From positions 31,959 through 95,958 of the forward strand of contig NZ_JAMBPP010000014.1 of assembly GCF_023369855.1 (NCBI RefSeq): a stretch of DNA of 64,000 bases. The letters are read 5' to 3'. Positions 52,235-60,887 of this stretch are shown one piece after another; the stretch's first letter is position 1, and each line of letters begins with the position of its first letter. A program made the position numbers and the translations under genes. Below the pieces are notes generated by a model. The model was not told where the DNA came from. It saw only the letters and a list, made by a program, of their open reading frames with translations, and did not search any database. This DNA comes from Actinotalea alkalitolerans. GTDB lineage: Bacteria > Actinomycetota > Actinomycetes > Actinomycetales > Cellulomonadaceae.

Positions 52235-53368
52235 ATGAGCAGAACTGCCGCGCCCTTGACGACCGAGGCCATCGCCGCGTTGCCCAAGGTGGTCCTCCAC
52301 GACCACCTCGACGGGGGTCTGCGGCCCTCGACCATCCTCGAGCTCGCCGGGCAGGCCGGTCACGAGCTGCCCGCGCACGACCCGCAGAGCCTGGGTGACT
52401 GGTTCGTCGAGTCCGCGAGCTCGGGTTCTCTCGAGAGGTACCTCGAGACCTTCGCGCACACCGTCGCGGTGATGCAGACCGCCGACAACCTGCGCCGGGT
52501 GGCCCGCGAGTCGGTCGTCGACCTCGCCGCCGACGGTGTCGTGTACGCCGAGCAGCGGTACGCCCCCGAGCAGCACCAGGCCGGCGGGCTCGCCCTGCAG
52601 GACGTCGTGGACGCCGTCCAGCAAGGGCTCGAGGAGGGTGTGGCCGAGGCCTCCGCAGCGGGGCACCACATCCGGGTCGGCCAGCTGATCACGGCGATGC
52701 GTCACGCCGACCGCAGCCAGGAGATCGCCCACCTGGCGCTCGAGAACCGGGACCGAGGGGTGATCGGGTTCGACATCGCCGGTGCCGAGGCCGGCTTCCC
52801 CCCGTCACGGCACAAGCGGGCGTTCCGCACGCTGCGTCAGGAGAGCTTCCCGGTCACGGTGCACGCGGGCGAGGCGGCCGGCGTGGAGTCGATCGCCGAG
52901 GCCCTGCACATCGGTGGCGCGCTGCGCATCGGCCACGGTGTCCGCCTGGTCGAGGACCTCACCTTCGGTGAGCCCACCCCGCAGGACCCGGGCGGCCTCG
53001 AGCACGTGCGGCTGGGCCGCGTGGCCCACTGGGTGCGTGACCAGCAGGTGCCCCTCGAGCTGTGCCCCTCGTCGAACGTCCAGACCGGGGCCGCGGTCTC
53101 GGTGGCCGAGCACCCGATCACGATGCTCGCCCAGCTCGGCTTCGCGGTCACGGTCAACACGGACAACCGGCTCATGTCGGGGACGTCTATGACCCAGGAG
53201 ATGAGCCGACTGGTCACCGAGGCCGGCTGGGGGCTCGCCGAGCTGAGGGACGCGACGCTCACGGCCGCCTGGAACGGCTTCATCCACCACGACGAGCGCC
53301 AGGACCTCGTCGAGGACGTCATCATCCCCGGCTTCACCGAGTCCGCGAACGGACGGCACCGCGCATGA
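52235..53368 (+). CDS. add: Adenosine deaminase
   Basis: A 377-residue zinc TIM-barrel deaminase converting (deoxy)adenosine to (deoxy)inosine. The metal and catalytic residues appear in [41 protein letters not shown] (His) and [18 protein letters not shown] (Asp). The segment [13 protein letters not shown] between them is also typical. The ATG at 52235 lies 7 bases after TAGCGT and the N-terminus matches the family. Its stop overlaps deoC (ATGA). It supplies inosine for the purine nucleoside phosphorylase at 55931-56770. Confidence 0.96.
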   Translation: MSRTAAPLTTEAIAALPKVVLHDHLDGGLRPSTILELAGQAGHELPAHDPQSLGDWFVESASSGSLERYLETFAHTVAVMQTADNLRRVARESVVDLAADGVVYAEQRYAPEQHQAGGLALQDVVDAVQQGLEEGVAEASAAGHHIRVGQLITAMRHADRSQEIAHLALENRDRGVIGFDIAGAEAGFPPSRHKRAFRTLRQESFPVTVHAGEAAGVESIAEALHIGGALRIGHGVRLVEDLTFGEPTPQDPGGLEHVRLGRVAHWVRDQQVPLELCPSSNVQTGAAVSVAEHPITMLAQLGFAVTVNTDNRLMSGTSMTQEMSRLVTEAGWGLAELRDATLTAAWNGFIHHDERQDLVEDVIIPGFTESANGRHRA

Positions 53369-54093
53369 GCACCCCCACCACCCCCTCCCAGGCCGCGCCT
53401 GATCGTGCGGCCGTCGCCCAGATGGTCGACCACACCCTGCTCAAGGCCGAGGTGACCCGTGGCGACGTCCGGGCGCTGATCGCCGAGGCCCAGCAGCTCG
53501 GGGTGTACTCGATCTGCGTGTCGCCCTCGATGCTCCCGGTCGACGCGGGCGCCGTGCTTGTCGCCACCGTCTGCGGCTTCCCCTCGGGCAAGCACCACAG
53601 CGAGGTCAAGGCCGCCGAGGCGGCACGAGCCGTGGCGGACGGCGCGCACGAGGTCGACATGGTGATCGACATCGGTTCGGCGAAGGCCGGTGAGTGGTCC
53701 GCGGTCCAGGCCGACATCTCGACGGTGCGGGCTGCGGCTCCGGCCCCCACGGTTCTCAAGGTGATCATCGAGTCGGCCGCGCTCACCGATGAGGAGATCG
53801 TCGGCGCATGCCGGGCCGCCGAGGCGGCAGGTGCTGACTTCGTCAAGACCTCGACGGGTTTCCACCCGGCCGGCGGGGCCACCGCACACGCCGTCGCGCT
53901 GATGTCCCGGACGGTCGGGGGCAGGCTCGGGGTCAAGGCGTCCGGGGGCATCCGCACCGGCGCCGCTGCGCGGGAGATGATCGCCGCCGGCGCGACCCGG
54001 CTGGGCCTGTCCGGGACGGCCGCGGTGCTCGACGGCCTGGACCAGCAGCCACCGGCCGAGGACGGGGCCGGGGCCGCCGACCAGGGCTACTGA
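53365..54093 (+). CDS. deoC: Deoxyribose-phosphate aldolase
   Basis: A 242-residue class I aldolase splitting 2-deoxyribose 5-phosphate into acetaldehyde and glyceraldehyde 3-phosphate. Family motifs include [30 protein letters not shown]-like [22 protein letters not shown], and the active-site lysines in [25 protein letters not shown] and VKASGGIRT. The ATG start overlaps add (ATGA). A 15-residue disordered tail ends the protein. It ends 3 bases before the convergent phosphohexomutase, with stop codons in CTGAC-g-GTCAG. Confidence 0.96.
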   Translation: MSTPTTPSQAAPDRAAVAQMVDHTLLKAEVTRGDVRALIAEAQQLGVYSICVSPSMLPVDAGAVLVATVCGFPSGKHHSEVKAAEAARAVADGAHEVDMVIDIGSAKAGEWSAVQADISTVRAAAPAPTVLKVIIESAALTDEEIVGACRAAEAAGADFVKTSTGFHPAGGATAHAVALMSRTVGGRLGVKASGGIRTGAAAREMIAAGATRLGLSGTAAVLDGLDQQPPAEDGAGAADQGY

Positions 54094-54096
54094 CGG

Positions 54097-55929
54097 TCAG
54101 ATCCCCAGCACCAGGGCGAGGTCCGCACGGACGGCGTCGAGCCGGTCGCGTGCGGTCCGTCGTGCCGTGCCCACGGCATCGTGGTCGCCCGGTGTGACGG
54201 GGACGATCACCTCGAGGTAGCACTTGACCTTGGGCTCGGTGCCGCTGGGCCGGACGACCACCCGGGTCCCGTCGGCCGAGATCAGCCGGAGCCCGTCGGT
54301 CGCCGGAAGGCCCTCGGGGCCGTCGACGCTGCCCTGGGCGAGGTCGGTGAGCTCGACCACGGGCGAGCCCGCCAGGGTCGCCGGGGGCTCGGCCCGGACC
54401 CGTGCCATGGTCGCCGGGATCTGGTCGAGGTCGGCGAACCTGGCCGAGAGCTGGTCGGTGAGGTGCAGGCCGTGCTCGAGCGCCAGGTCGTCGAGCAGGT
54501 CGAGCAGGGTGCGCCCCTCGGCGTGGGTCCTGGCGGCGAGCTGTGCGAGCAGCAGGGCCGCGCTCAGCCCGTCCTTGTCCCGCACCCGGAGCGGGTCGAC
54601 GCAGTAGCCCAGAGCCTCCTCGTAGCCGAAGGCGAGCCCCTCGACCCTCGAGATCCACTTGAACCCGGTCAGCGTCGAGCGGTGGGTGAGCCCGTGGGCC
54701 GCGGCGATCCGGGCCAGCAGGCGCGAGGAGACGATCGACGAGGCCAGCACGCCGGCATGACCCTGCGGTGACGAGCCGGCCGGCGTGGCCCGTCGGGCCA
54801 CGTACTCGCCGAGCAGCGCACCCACCTCGTCGCCGTGCAGCATGCGCCATCCGTCGGCGACGGCGGTCGTCGGACCCGAGGGCGCCCCGGCGACGGCCGC
54901 CCGAGGGTCCCGGACCGCGGCCGCGCACCGGTCGGCGTCAGGGTCGTTGGCCAGGACGAGGTCGGCCCCGACCTCACGGGCCAGTGCGAGGGCCAGGTCG
55001 ATCGCCCCGGGCTCCTCGGGGTTCGGGAAGGCGACCGTGGGGAAGCGCGGGTCGGGAACGGCCTGCTCGGGCACCACGTGCAGGTCGGTGAAGCCCGCAC
55101 CACGCAGCACGCGCTCGAAGGTCGAACCGCCCACGCCGTGCAACGGTGTGTAGACGATCCGCAGGTCCCGCGGGCCGGGCTCCTCGAGAGCTGCTACCGA
55201 GGCGAGGTAGGCCTCGAGGACCTCCTGACCCAGAAGGGTCCAGCCCCCCGAGGTGCGCGGCACCGAGGCGACCGATACCACCCGGGCGATGTGCGCGGCG
55301 ATGGCCGCGTCGTACGGGGTGACGATCTGCGCGCCCTGACCGCTGTCGGTCACCACCCGACCGCCCAGGTAGACCTTGTAGCCGTTGTCCTCGGGCGGGT
55401 TGTGGCTCGCGGTGACCATGACCCCGGCGTCGGCGCCCAGGTGTCGCACGGCGAAGGCGAGCACCGGTGTGGGCAGCGGCGACGGCAGCAGCAGGGCGTG
55501 CCCGCCGGCGCCCGTGACCACCGCTGCGGTGTCCCGCGCGAAGACCTCGGAGTTGAACCGTGCGTCGTAGCCGATGACGACCCGCGGTCCCTCACCGTCG
55601 ACCCGGTCGCCGGGCTCCGCAGGCAGGTCGAGGGCCTCACGCAGGTACCGGACCAGACCCGCGGCGGCGCGGATCACCACGGCACGGTTCATCCGGTGGG
55701 GGCCGCCTCCCAGGGCGCCGCGCAGACCCGCGGTGCCGAACTCGAGCGTCCCGCTGAACCGGTCGGCGAGCTCGGCCCTGGCGGCGTCCTGCAGCGGCGG
55801 GTCGTCGGGCTCCTCCTGCAGGGCGAGCTCGAGCATCGCGGCGAGGTGCCGCGAGGTGACCTGGTCCGGGTCGTCGTCGATCCAGGTCTGCACGGCGGTG
55901 ACCAGCGTCGAGGGCAGCGGCGCACTCAT
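54097..55929 (-). CDS. Phosphohexomutase (phosphoglucomutase/phosphomannomutase family)
   Basis: A 610-residue cytosolic alpha-D-phosphohexomutase, of the PMM/PGM class found beside PNP (mycobacterial pmmB, Rv3308). Catalytic features are the phospho-serine loop GVMVTASHNPPEDNGYKVYLGG, the metal loop VLANDPDADRCAAAV, the sugar-binding GEEALG-like EALGYCVDPLRVRDKDGLSAALLLAQ and the phosphate-binding RPSGTEPKVKCYLEV. Substrate may be glucose/mannose or (deoxy)ribose phosphates; in this context a phosphopentomutase role linking deoA/PNP products to deoC is attractive but unproven. The ATG at 55929 lies directly after the PNP stop (1-base gap), so both are in one transcript. Confidence 0.92.
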   Translation of the reverse strand: MSAPLPSTLVTAVQTWIDDDPDQVTSRHLAAMLELALQEEPDDPPLQDAARAELADRFSGTLEFGTAGLRGALGGGPHRMNRAVVIRAAAGLVRYLREALDLPAEPGDRVDGEGPRVVIGYDARFNSEVFARDTAAVVTGAGGHALLLPSPLPTPVLAFAVRHLGADAGVMVTASHNPPEDNGYKVYLGGRVVTDSGQGAQIVTPYDAAIAAHIARVVSVASVPRTSGGWTLLGQEVLEAYLASVAALEEPGPRDLRIVYTPLHGVGGSTFERVLRGAGFTDLHVVPEQAVPDPRFPTVAFPNPEEPGAIDLALALAREVGADLVLANDPDADRCAAAVRDPRAAVAGAPSGPTTAVADGWRMLHGDEVGALLGEYVARRATPAGSSPQGHAGVLASSIVSSRLLARIAAAHGLTHRSTLTGFKWISRVEGLAFGYEEALGYCVDPLRVRDKDGLSAALLLAQLAARTHAEGRTLLDLLDDLALEHGLHLTDQLSARFADLDQIPATMARVRAEPPATLAGSPVVELTDLAQGSVDGPEGLPATDGLRLISADGTRVVVRPSGTEPKVKCYLEVIVPVTPGDHDAVGTARRTARDRLDAVRADLALVLGI

Positions 55930-55930
55930 C

Positions 55931-56770
55931 TCAGATCCGTCCCACGATCGCGGCCAGCAGCGCACCGATCCGCGGTGCGGCGGCCTCTCCGGCCTCGATC
56001 ACCTCGCCGTGCGAGAGCGGGACCGGGCTGATGCCCGCGGCGAGGTTGGTCACCAGCGAGATCCCCAGCACCTCCAGGCCGGCGTGCCGGGCAGCGATGG
56101 CCTCGAGGGTCGTGGACATCCCGACGAGGTCGGCACCCATCCGCCCGGCCATGGTCACCTCGGCCGGGGTCTCGTAGTGCGGGCCGCGGAACTGTGCGTA
56201 GACCCCCTCGGCGAGCGAGGCGTCGACCTGGTGCGCGACGTCGCGCAGGCGCTGGGTGTACAGGTCGGTCAGGTCCACGAAGGTCGCACCCTCGAGCGGC
56301 GAGGTGGCGGTGAGGTTGAGATGGTCGCGGATGAGCACCGGGGTGCCCGGCGCCCAGTCCGGGTCGAGCCCGCCGCAGCCGTTGGTCAGGACCACGGCAC
56401 GTGCTCCTGCGGCGGCGGCGGTACGGACCCCGTGCACCACCCGACGCACGCCCTTGCCCTCGTAGAGGTGGGTGCGTGAGCCGAGCACCAGGGCGTGCCG
56501 GTCGGTGCCGGTGAGCCGGATCGACCGGGTGGTCGCCACGTGGCCCACGACCGCGGGTGCGCTGAAGCCGGGGATCTCGTGACTGGGGATCTCGGCGACC
56601 GTCTCGCCCAGCAGGTCGGCTGCGCCGCCCCACCCGGAGCCGAGGACGAGTGCGACGTCGTGGGTGGGGACACCGGTGGCCCGCGCGATGTGTGCGGCGG
56701 CCTCCCGGGCGACGGCGAACGGGTCTGTCGTGGGGTCGTCGATGGCCCCTGCTGCGATGTCGTGGCTCAT
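55931..56770 (-). CDS. punA: Purine nucleoside phosphorylase
   Basis: A 279-residue trimeric PNP (class II-like) splitting inosine/guanosine with phosphate. Motifs are VLGSGWGGAADL, SRTHLYEGKGVRRVVHGVR, VVLTNGCGGLDPDWAPGTPVLIRDHLNLT, YAQFRGPHYETPAEVTMAGRMGADLVGMSTTLEAIAARHAGLEV and SLVTNLAAGIS. The family motif around the phosphate and ribose site is intact. I chose the ATG at 56770, since the longer open frame's extra 34 residues are GC-drift; TAACGT lies 8 bases upstream. It is transcribed first in the minus-strand pair with the phosphohexomutase, and is divergent from the LpdA-like gene. In mycobacteria the order is also deoD/punA-pmmB. Confidence 0.94.
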   Translation of the reverse strand: MSHDIAAGAIDDPTTDPFAVAREAAAHIARATGVPTHDVALVLGSGWGGAADLLGETVAEIPSHEIPGFSAPAVVGHVATTRSIRLTGTDRHALVLGSRTHLYEGKGVRRVVHGVRTAAAAGARAVVLTNGCGGLDPDWAPGTPVLIRDHLNLTATSPLEGATFVDLTDLYTQRLRDVAHQVDASLAEGVYAQFRGPHYETPAEVTMAGRMGADLVGMSTTLEAIAARHAGLEVLGISLVTNLAAGISPVPLSHGEVIEAGEAAAPRIGALLAAIVGRI

Positions 56771-56846
56771 GGGACGCCACGTTATCGCCCGGGGGGTGGG
56801 ACCGGGCCACGCAGCCGGCGCACGCGCCGCCCGACCGGACCCGCGG

Positions 56847-56852
56847 CACAAT
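56847..56852 (+). promoter_or_regulatory. CACAAT -10-like hexamer of the LpdA-like gene
   Basis: CACAAT followed by six bases and the GTG at 56859, consistent with the leaderless pattern of the window. Confidence 0.35.
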
Positions 56853-56858
56853 GGCCGG

Positions 56859-58379
56859 GTGACGTCGACCACCCCCGGAATGACCGCACCCCGTCCGACG
56901 CCCTCCGCCGAGGAGCCCGAGCCCCGGCCCGCGACCCACGTGGTGGTCGTGGGAGGAGGCCCCGGCGGCTACGAGGCGGCCCTGGTCGCCCGGCGGTCGG
57001 GTGCCCGGGTGACGCTGGTCGAGCGCACCGGGCTGGGCGGTGCCGCCGTGCTGACCGACGCCGTCCCGTCCAAGACGCTCATCGCGACGGCCGAGTGGAT
57101 GACGATCGCCGACCGTGCGCCCGAGCTCGGCATCCGGACCGCAGGCTTCCCGATGGACGGACCCGCGCACCGCCACCAGGTGGACTTCACCAAGGTCAAC
57201 GAGCGGGTGCTGGAGCTCGCGCACGCCCAGTCGGTCGACATCCGCGCACGGCTCGAGAACGAGGGGGTGACCGTCCTGGTCGGCACGGGGCGCCTCGAGG
57301 GCACCGAGCGCGTGGTCGTCGAGCCTCACGTGCGCGCGGAGCCCGACACGGCCGACCCGCACGAGGACCCCGCTGCCGTCACCGAGCCGGTGACCCTCCA
57401 GGCGGACATCATCCTGATCGCGACCGGGGCCACCCCACGGGTGCTCCCCGAGGCCCAGCCGGACGGCGAGCGGATCCTGACCTGGACGCAGGTCTACGGG
57501 CTCACCGAGCTCCCGACCCGGCTGGTGGTGGTCGGCTCCGGGGTGACGGGTGCGGAGTTCGCGGGGGCCTACACGTCGCTGGGGGTCGACGTCGTGCTGG
57601 TGTCCTCCCGGGACCACGTGCTCCCGGGAGAGGACGACGACGCCGCGGAGGTCATCGAGGAGGTCTTCCGCGACCGGGGGATGACCGTCCTGTCGCAGAC
57701 CCGGGCCGAGGCCGTGACCCGCACGCACGACGGTGTGGAGGTGCGGCTGGCCGACGGCCGGGTGGTCACCGGCTCGCACTGCCTGCTGGCCGTGGGCTCG
57801 GTCCCCTCGACCGGGGGGCTCGGTCTCGAGCAGGCCGGGGTGCGGCTGACCCCGCGTGGTCATGTCGAGGTGGACCGGGTCTCACGGACCAGCGCCCGCG
57901 GTGTGTACGCCGCGGGGGACTGCACGGGTGTCCTGCCCCTGGCCTCGGTCGCGGCGATGCAGGGTCGGATCGCGATGGCCCATGCGCTGGGCGATGCGGT
58001 GCTGCCGCTGGACCTGACCACCGTCGCGGCGAACATCTTCACGGCACCGGAGATCGCGACCGTGGGCAGGTCGCAGAAGGAGCTCGAGGAGTCCGGGGTG
58101 CGGTTCGTCACCGCGAGCCTGGACCTGGCCCGCAACCCGAGGGCCAAGATGCTGGGCATCCGGGACGGGTTCGTCAAGATCTTCGCGCACGCGGCCACCG
58201 GGACGGTGCTCGGCGGTGTCGTGGTCGCCCCGCGGGCCGGGGAGCTGATCTTCCCGCTGACGCTCGCCGTGGCGCACAAGCTCACGACCGACGACGTCGC
58301 CCAGTCCTTCACGGTCTACCCCTCGCTGTCGGGGTCGGTGGCCGAGGTCGCACGGATCCTGCACCAGCGGGAGGACTGA
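56859..58379 (+). CDS. lpdA: LpdA-like flavoprotein disulfide reductase homologue (NAD(P)H:quinone reductase type)
   Basis: A 506-residue FAD/NAD(P)H oxidoreductase of the lipoamide dehydrogenase fold, orthologous by order and sequence to mycobacterial LpdA (Rv3303c). FAD binding: VVVVGGGPGGYEAALVARRSGARVTLVER; NAD(P) binding: RLVVVGSGVTGAEFAGAYTSLG; second FAD motif GVYAAGDCTGVLPLASVAAMQGRIAM. The redox disulfide (CxxxxC after GG) is replaced by GGAAVLTDAVPSKT, with Ala at both cysteine positions (residues 63 and 68), and the C-terminal HxxxxE motif of Lpd is replaced by YPSLSGSVAE. So it cannot act as a lipoamide dehydrogenase; LpdA proteins reduce quinones. The GTG at 56859 lies 6 bases after CACAAT; an ATG at 56880 is the alternative start. 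Confidence 0.9.
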   Translation: MTSTTPGMTAPRPTPSAEEPEPRPATHVVVVGGGPGGYEAALVARRSGARVTLVERTGLGGAAVLTDAVPSKTLIATAEWMTIADRAPELGIRTAGFPMDGPAHRHQVDFTKVNERVLELAHAQSVDIRARLENEGVTVLVGTGRLEGTERVVVEPHVRAEPDTADPHEDPAAVTEPVTLQADIILIATGATPRVLPEAQPDGERILTWTQVYGLTELPTRLVVVGSGVTGAEFAGAYTSLGVDVVLVSSRDHVLPGEDDDAAEVIEEVFRDRGMTVLSQTRAEAVTRTHDGVEVRLADGRVVTGSHCLLAVGSVPSTGGLGLEQAGVRLTPRGHVEVDRVSRTSARGVYAAGDCTGVLPLASVAAMQGRIAMAHALGDAVLPLDLTTVAANIFTAPEIATVGRSQKELEESGVRFVTASLDLARNPRAKMLGIRDGFVKIFAHAATGTVLGGVVVAPRAGELIFPLTLAVAHKLTTDDVAQSFTVYPSLSGSVAEVARILHQRED

Positions 58380-58398
58380 CCCGCAAAGGGCGGTCCTC
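58371..58398. terminator. Possible hairpin between convergent genes
   Basis: GAGGAC and GTCCTC (58371-58376 and 58393-58398) can pair, with a second possible pairing GACC(C)GC/GCGGTC inside. Both stop codons of the convergent LpdA-like and membrane endonuclease-fold genes lie in this stretch. Confidence 0.35.
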
Positions 58399-60373
58399 AG
58401 CCCGGGGGTGCGGAGGGCTCGAGCCGGAGCAGCACGCTGAGCGGCAGGTGGTCCGAGGAGTGCGCGTCGTCGAGCACGAGGGCCTCCTCGACGACCACGC
58501 CACGGGTCAGGACCCAGTCGATCCGGTACCGGGGGTCCAGGCTCGGGCTGGTCAGCGCGTCGGGGTCGCCCGCGGTGTCCTGGGCGCTGGTGAGGCCCGC
58601 GCCCAGGAGGGCGTCGATCTCGGGCCAGCCGGGCTCGGCGTTGAGGTCACCGGCGATCACCGCGACCGGGGTGTCGCCCTCGGCGGCCAGGAGTGTCCTG
58701 ATCTGGGCGAGCCGGGTCGGGGTGCTGGTCTCGCGGTGCTGGAGGTGCACCGAGGTGACCCGCAGCACCCCGTCGGGCAGCAGGACGTCGGCCGAGAGCG
58801 CCGACCTGTTCTGGGGCCCCACGCCGTAGGGCAGGGCCAGCACGCTCACGTCCTGCACCGGCAGTGCGGTGAGGATCGCGTTGCCGAACTGGCGGTCGGC
58901 GGCCGGTGCGAAGTGCATCCGCATGCCGAGCCGGTTCGCCAGCCAGGTCGCGGTGTCCGACCCCGCGCCCATGACCCAGCCGCGGGAGACCTCCTGGAGG
59001 GTGATCACCGTGGGCTCCTGCTCCTCGAGGGTGCGCGCGATCGCCTCGAGGTCCACACCCCCTGTCCCGTCGACGCCGTAGTGCAGGTTCCACGAGACCA
59101 GCCGGATGTCGGTCGGGACGTCGAGCGCCGCCCGGGCCACGGCACGTGAGGTGCTCAGTGCGCCACCCACGGTGAGGGCCGATCCCGCGACGACCAGCGC
59201 CGTGGCGCCGATCAGCAACCAGCCCACCCCCGGTTGCGTGGCACGGCCGGTGGCGACACCGCGATGCAGCGCGGCCGCCCCGAGCAGCGCAGCGGTGGCC
59301 ACGAGGGTCAGGACGTTGGGGAACCCCAACGGGAGGTCGTAGTCGAGCTGGAAGACCAGCAGCGGCAGGATCGTCCCGAGGCCGACGAGGCACGCGCTCC
59401 CGGCGACCCTGACGGGCACGGTGGCACCCGCCGGCGGACCGGTGGTCGTGGTCGCCCGGACCCGTGGTTCGAGGGCCAGGGCGAGGGCGGCGGCGGCCAG
59501 CACCTGGGCGAGGACCAGCAGGACGAGCACGAGCGGTCCGGTCGTCCACATCACCCCGGCGACGGCTCCGGCGAGCAGCAGAGGCACCAGGACGGTGACC
59601 GGCGCTCGACCTCCCCACCCCGACGGCAACCCGAGGGCGGCGACCCACCCGGAGAGCAGCAGCCCACCGGCCGCCACCGGCCCGGCCACGGCGAGGGTGA
59701 GGCCGGACTGCGAGGCGGCGAAGGCCGGGTTCGCCAGCATCATGGCGGCCAGTGCCAGGGTCGGTCCGAGCGCCCACAGCCGCGCCGGTCGCATCGAGGG
59801 CGGGGTACCGGGGTCGCGGGCGGCGAGCAGGCCGGCCAGGACCAGGGCGACGGCGAGCGCGGTCGCGATGCCCCAGCCCACCACACCTGGCCGCCAGTAC
59901 GCGTCCCAGGTGCCCAGGGAGAGCTGCAGGCCGGTCGCGGCAGCCGCGCCGGTGACCATTGCGCCCGCCACGGCACGACCACCCCCCGGGCGTCCGGCGA
60001 GCACCGCGACGGTCACGGTCAGCACGGCGATCGCCAGGGCGACGGTGGACAGGCCCACGGCGAACCGCGCTCCGGCCTCCACGCCCTGCACGGCGAGCCG
60101 GGCGGCCGCCAGGGCGATCGCGCCCGCGGCCACCGGGAGCCGGACCCCCCGGCGGCGGGCCGGCGCGAGCAGCAGGACCGCGAGCACACCGGGCATGAGG
60201 TAGGTGGCGAGCGCCGCGACGGCCGCGACCTCGACCCCGAGGGCGAAGGCCATGTCGAGCAGCGGCCCGCTGGATCGGACCAGCTCCAGGGTCACCAGGG
60301 TCAGCAGGGCGACGAGGGTGGTCAGGGCGCGCGGGACCCGCTGCCCCGCGCGAGCCGTCCCTGCGCCGGTCAT
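58397..60373 (-). CDS. Membrane protein with C-terminal endonuclease/exonuclease/phosphatase domain
   Basis: A 658-residue fusion. Residues 1-410 contain about 12 hydrophobic membrane segments rich in Ala/Leu/Val; residues about 420-655 form an EEP-fold (DNase I-like) domain with VSWNLHYGVDGTGG, ITLQEVSRGW (metal Glu), FGNAILT, VTSVHLQH, VIAGDLNAEPGWPEI and the catalytic AHSSDHLPLSVLL. Such EEP domains act on nucleic acid, phosphoinositides or related phosphodiesters. The membrane part may place it at the cell surface or in the cytosol; topology is not determinable. The ATG at 60373 overlaps the Nudix stop codon (ATGA), fixing the start. It is last of the accA3-nudix-EEP transcript. Confidence 0.85.
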   Translation of the reverse strand: MTGAGTARAGQRVPRALTTLVALLTLVTLELVRSSGPLLDMAFALGVEVAAVAALATYLMPGVLAVLLLAPARRRGVRLPVAAGAIALAAARLAVQGVEAGARFAVGLSTVALAIAVLTVTVAVLAGRPGGGRAVAGAMVTGAAAATGLQLSLGTWDAYWRPGVVGWGIATALAVALVLAGLLAARDPGTPPSMRPARLWALGPTLALAAMMLANPAFAASQSGLTLAVAGPVAAGGLLLSGWVAALGLPSGWGGRAPVTVLVPLLLAGAVAGVMWTTGPLVLVLLVLAQVLAAAALALALEPRVRATTTTGPPAGATVPVRVAGSACLVGLGTILPLLVFQLDYDLPLGFPNVLTLVATAALLGAAALHRGVATGRATQPGVGWLLIGATALVVAGSALTVGGALSTSRAVARAALDVPTDIRLVSWNLHYGVDGTGGVDLEAIARTLEEQEPTVITLQEVSRGWVMGAGSDTATWLANRLGMRMHFAPAADRQFGNAILTALPVQDVSVLALPYGVGPQNRSALSADVLLPDGVLRVTSVHLQHRETSTPTRLAQIRTLLAAEGDTPVAVIAGDLNAEPGWPEIDALLGAGLTSAQDTAGDPDALTSPSLDPRYRIDWVLTRGVVVEEALVLDDAHSSDHLPLSVLLRLEPSAPPG

Positions 60374-60882
60374 GAGGACGGCTCGTCGGTGCGACCGTCG
60401 ATGCGCGCGCGCAGCGAGGGCCAGGCGTCGGCGAAGGCACCCAGCAGGGGCCTGTCGTCGACCTCGGCCACCCGCACCCAGCTGATCGCCAGGCTCTCGG
60501 GGTCGGTCGGCCGCGGCCGCTGCCGCCCGGTCGAGCGGGCCAGGACGGTCGTGTAGCTCCACGGCCCGTGGTCCAGGGCGTGGGTAGAGAGCACCGCCAG
60601 CGCGCCCGGGTCGATGCCGGCCTCCTCGTGGGCCTCGCGCAGGGCACCCTGGACCGGGCTCTCACCCGGGGCGAGGGCCCCGCCGGGAAGCCCCCAGGTG
60701 CCCCCCTGGTCGCTCCACAGGGCACGGTGCTGCAGCACGACGTCGGTGGCGCGGCCCTGGTGGTCCGCGCGGAACAGCAGCAGCCCGGCGGCACCGTGCA
60801 GCCCCCAGTGCCGACGCCCGCAGGTGCACTCGACCCAGCCGTCGCCCGGCTGCGGGTGCAGGCCGGACGGCCGAGGAGGCAT
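60370..60882 (-). CDS. Nudix hydrolase
   Basis: A 170-residue cytosolic Nudix-fold pyrophosphohydrolase. The Nudix box is complete: GGALAPGESPVQGALREAHEEAGI (Gx5Ex7REUxEExGU). The N-terminus contains a CTCGRRHWGLHGAAG segment; the cysteines and His may bind zinc but only a CxC pair plus His is visible. Substrates in this family include NTPs, NDP-sugars and ADP-ribose; none can be assigned. The ATG at 60882 is 5 bases after the acyl-CoA carboxylase stop, and its own stop overlaps the EEP gene start. Confidence 0.88.
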   Translation of the reverse strand: MPPRPSGLHPQPGDGWVECTCGRRHWGLHGAAGLLLFRADHQGRATDVVLQHRALWSDQGGTWGLPGGALAPGESPVQGALREAHEEAGIDPGALAVLSTHALDHGPWSYTTVLARSTGRQRPRPTDPESLAISWVRVAEVDDRPLLGAFADAWPSLRARIDGRTDEPSS

Positions 60883-60887
60883 CCGGG

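Noticed and set aside
54090..54100. CTGAC-g-GTCAG palindrome between deoC and the phosphohexomutase gene
   Set aside because: It is simply the two facing stop codons plus one base either side; the one-base loop cannot form a terminator hairpin.
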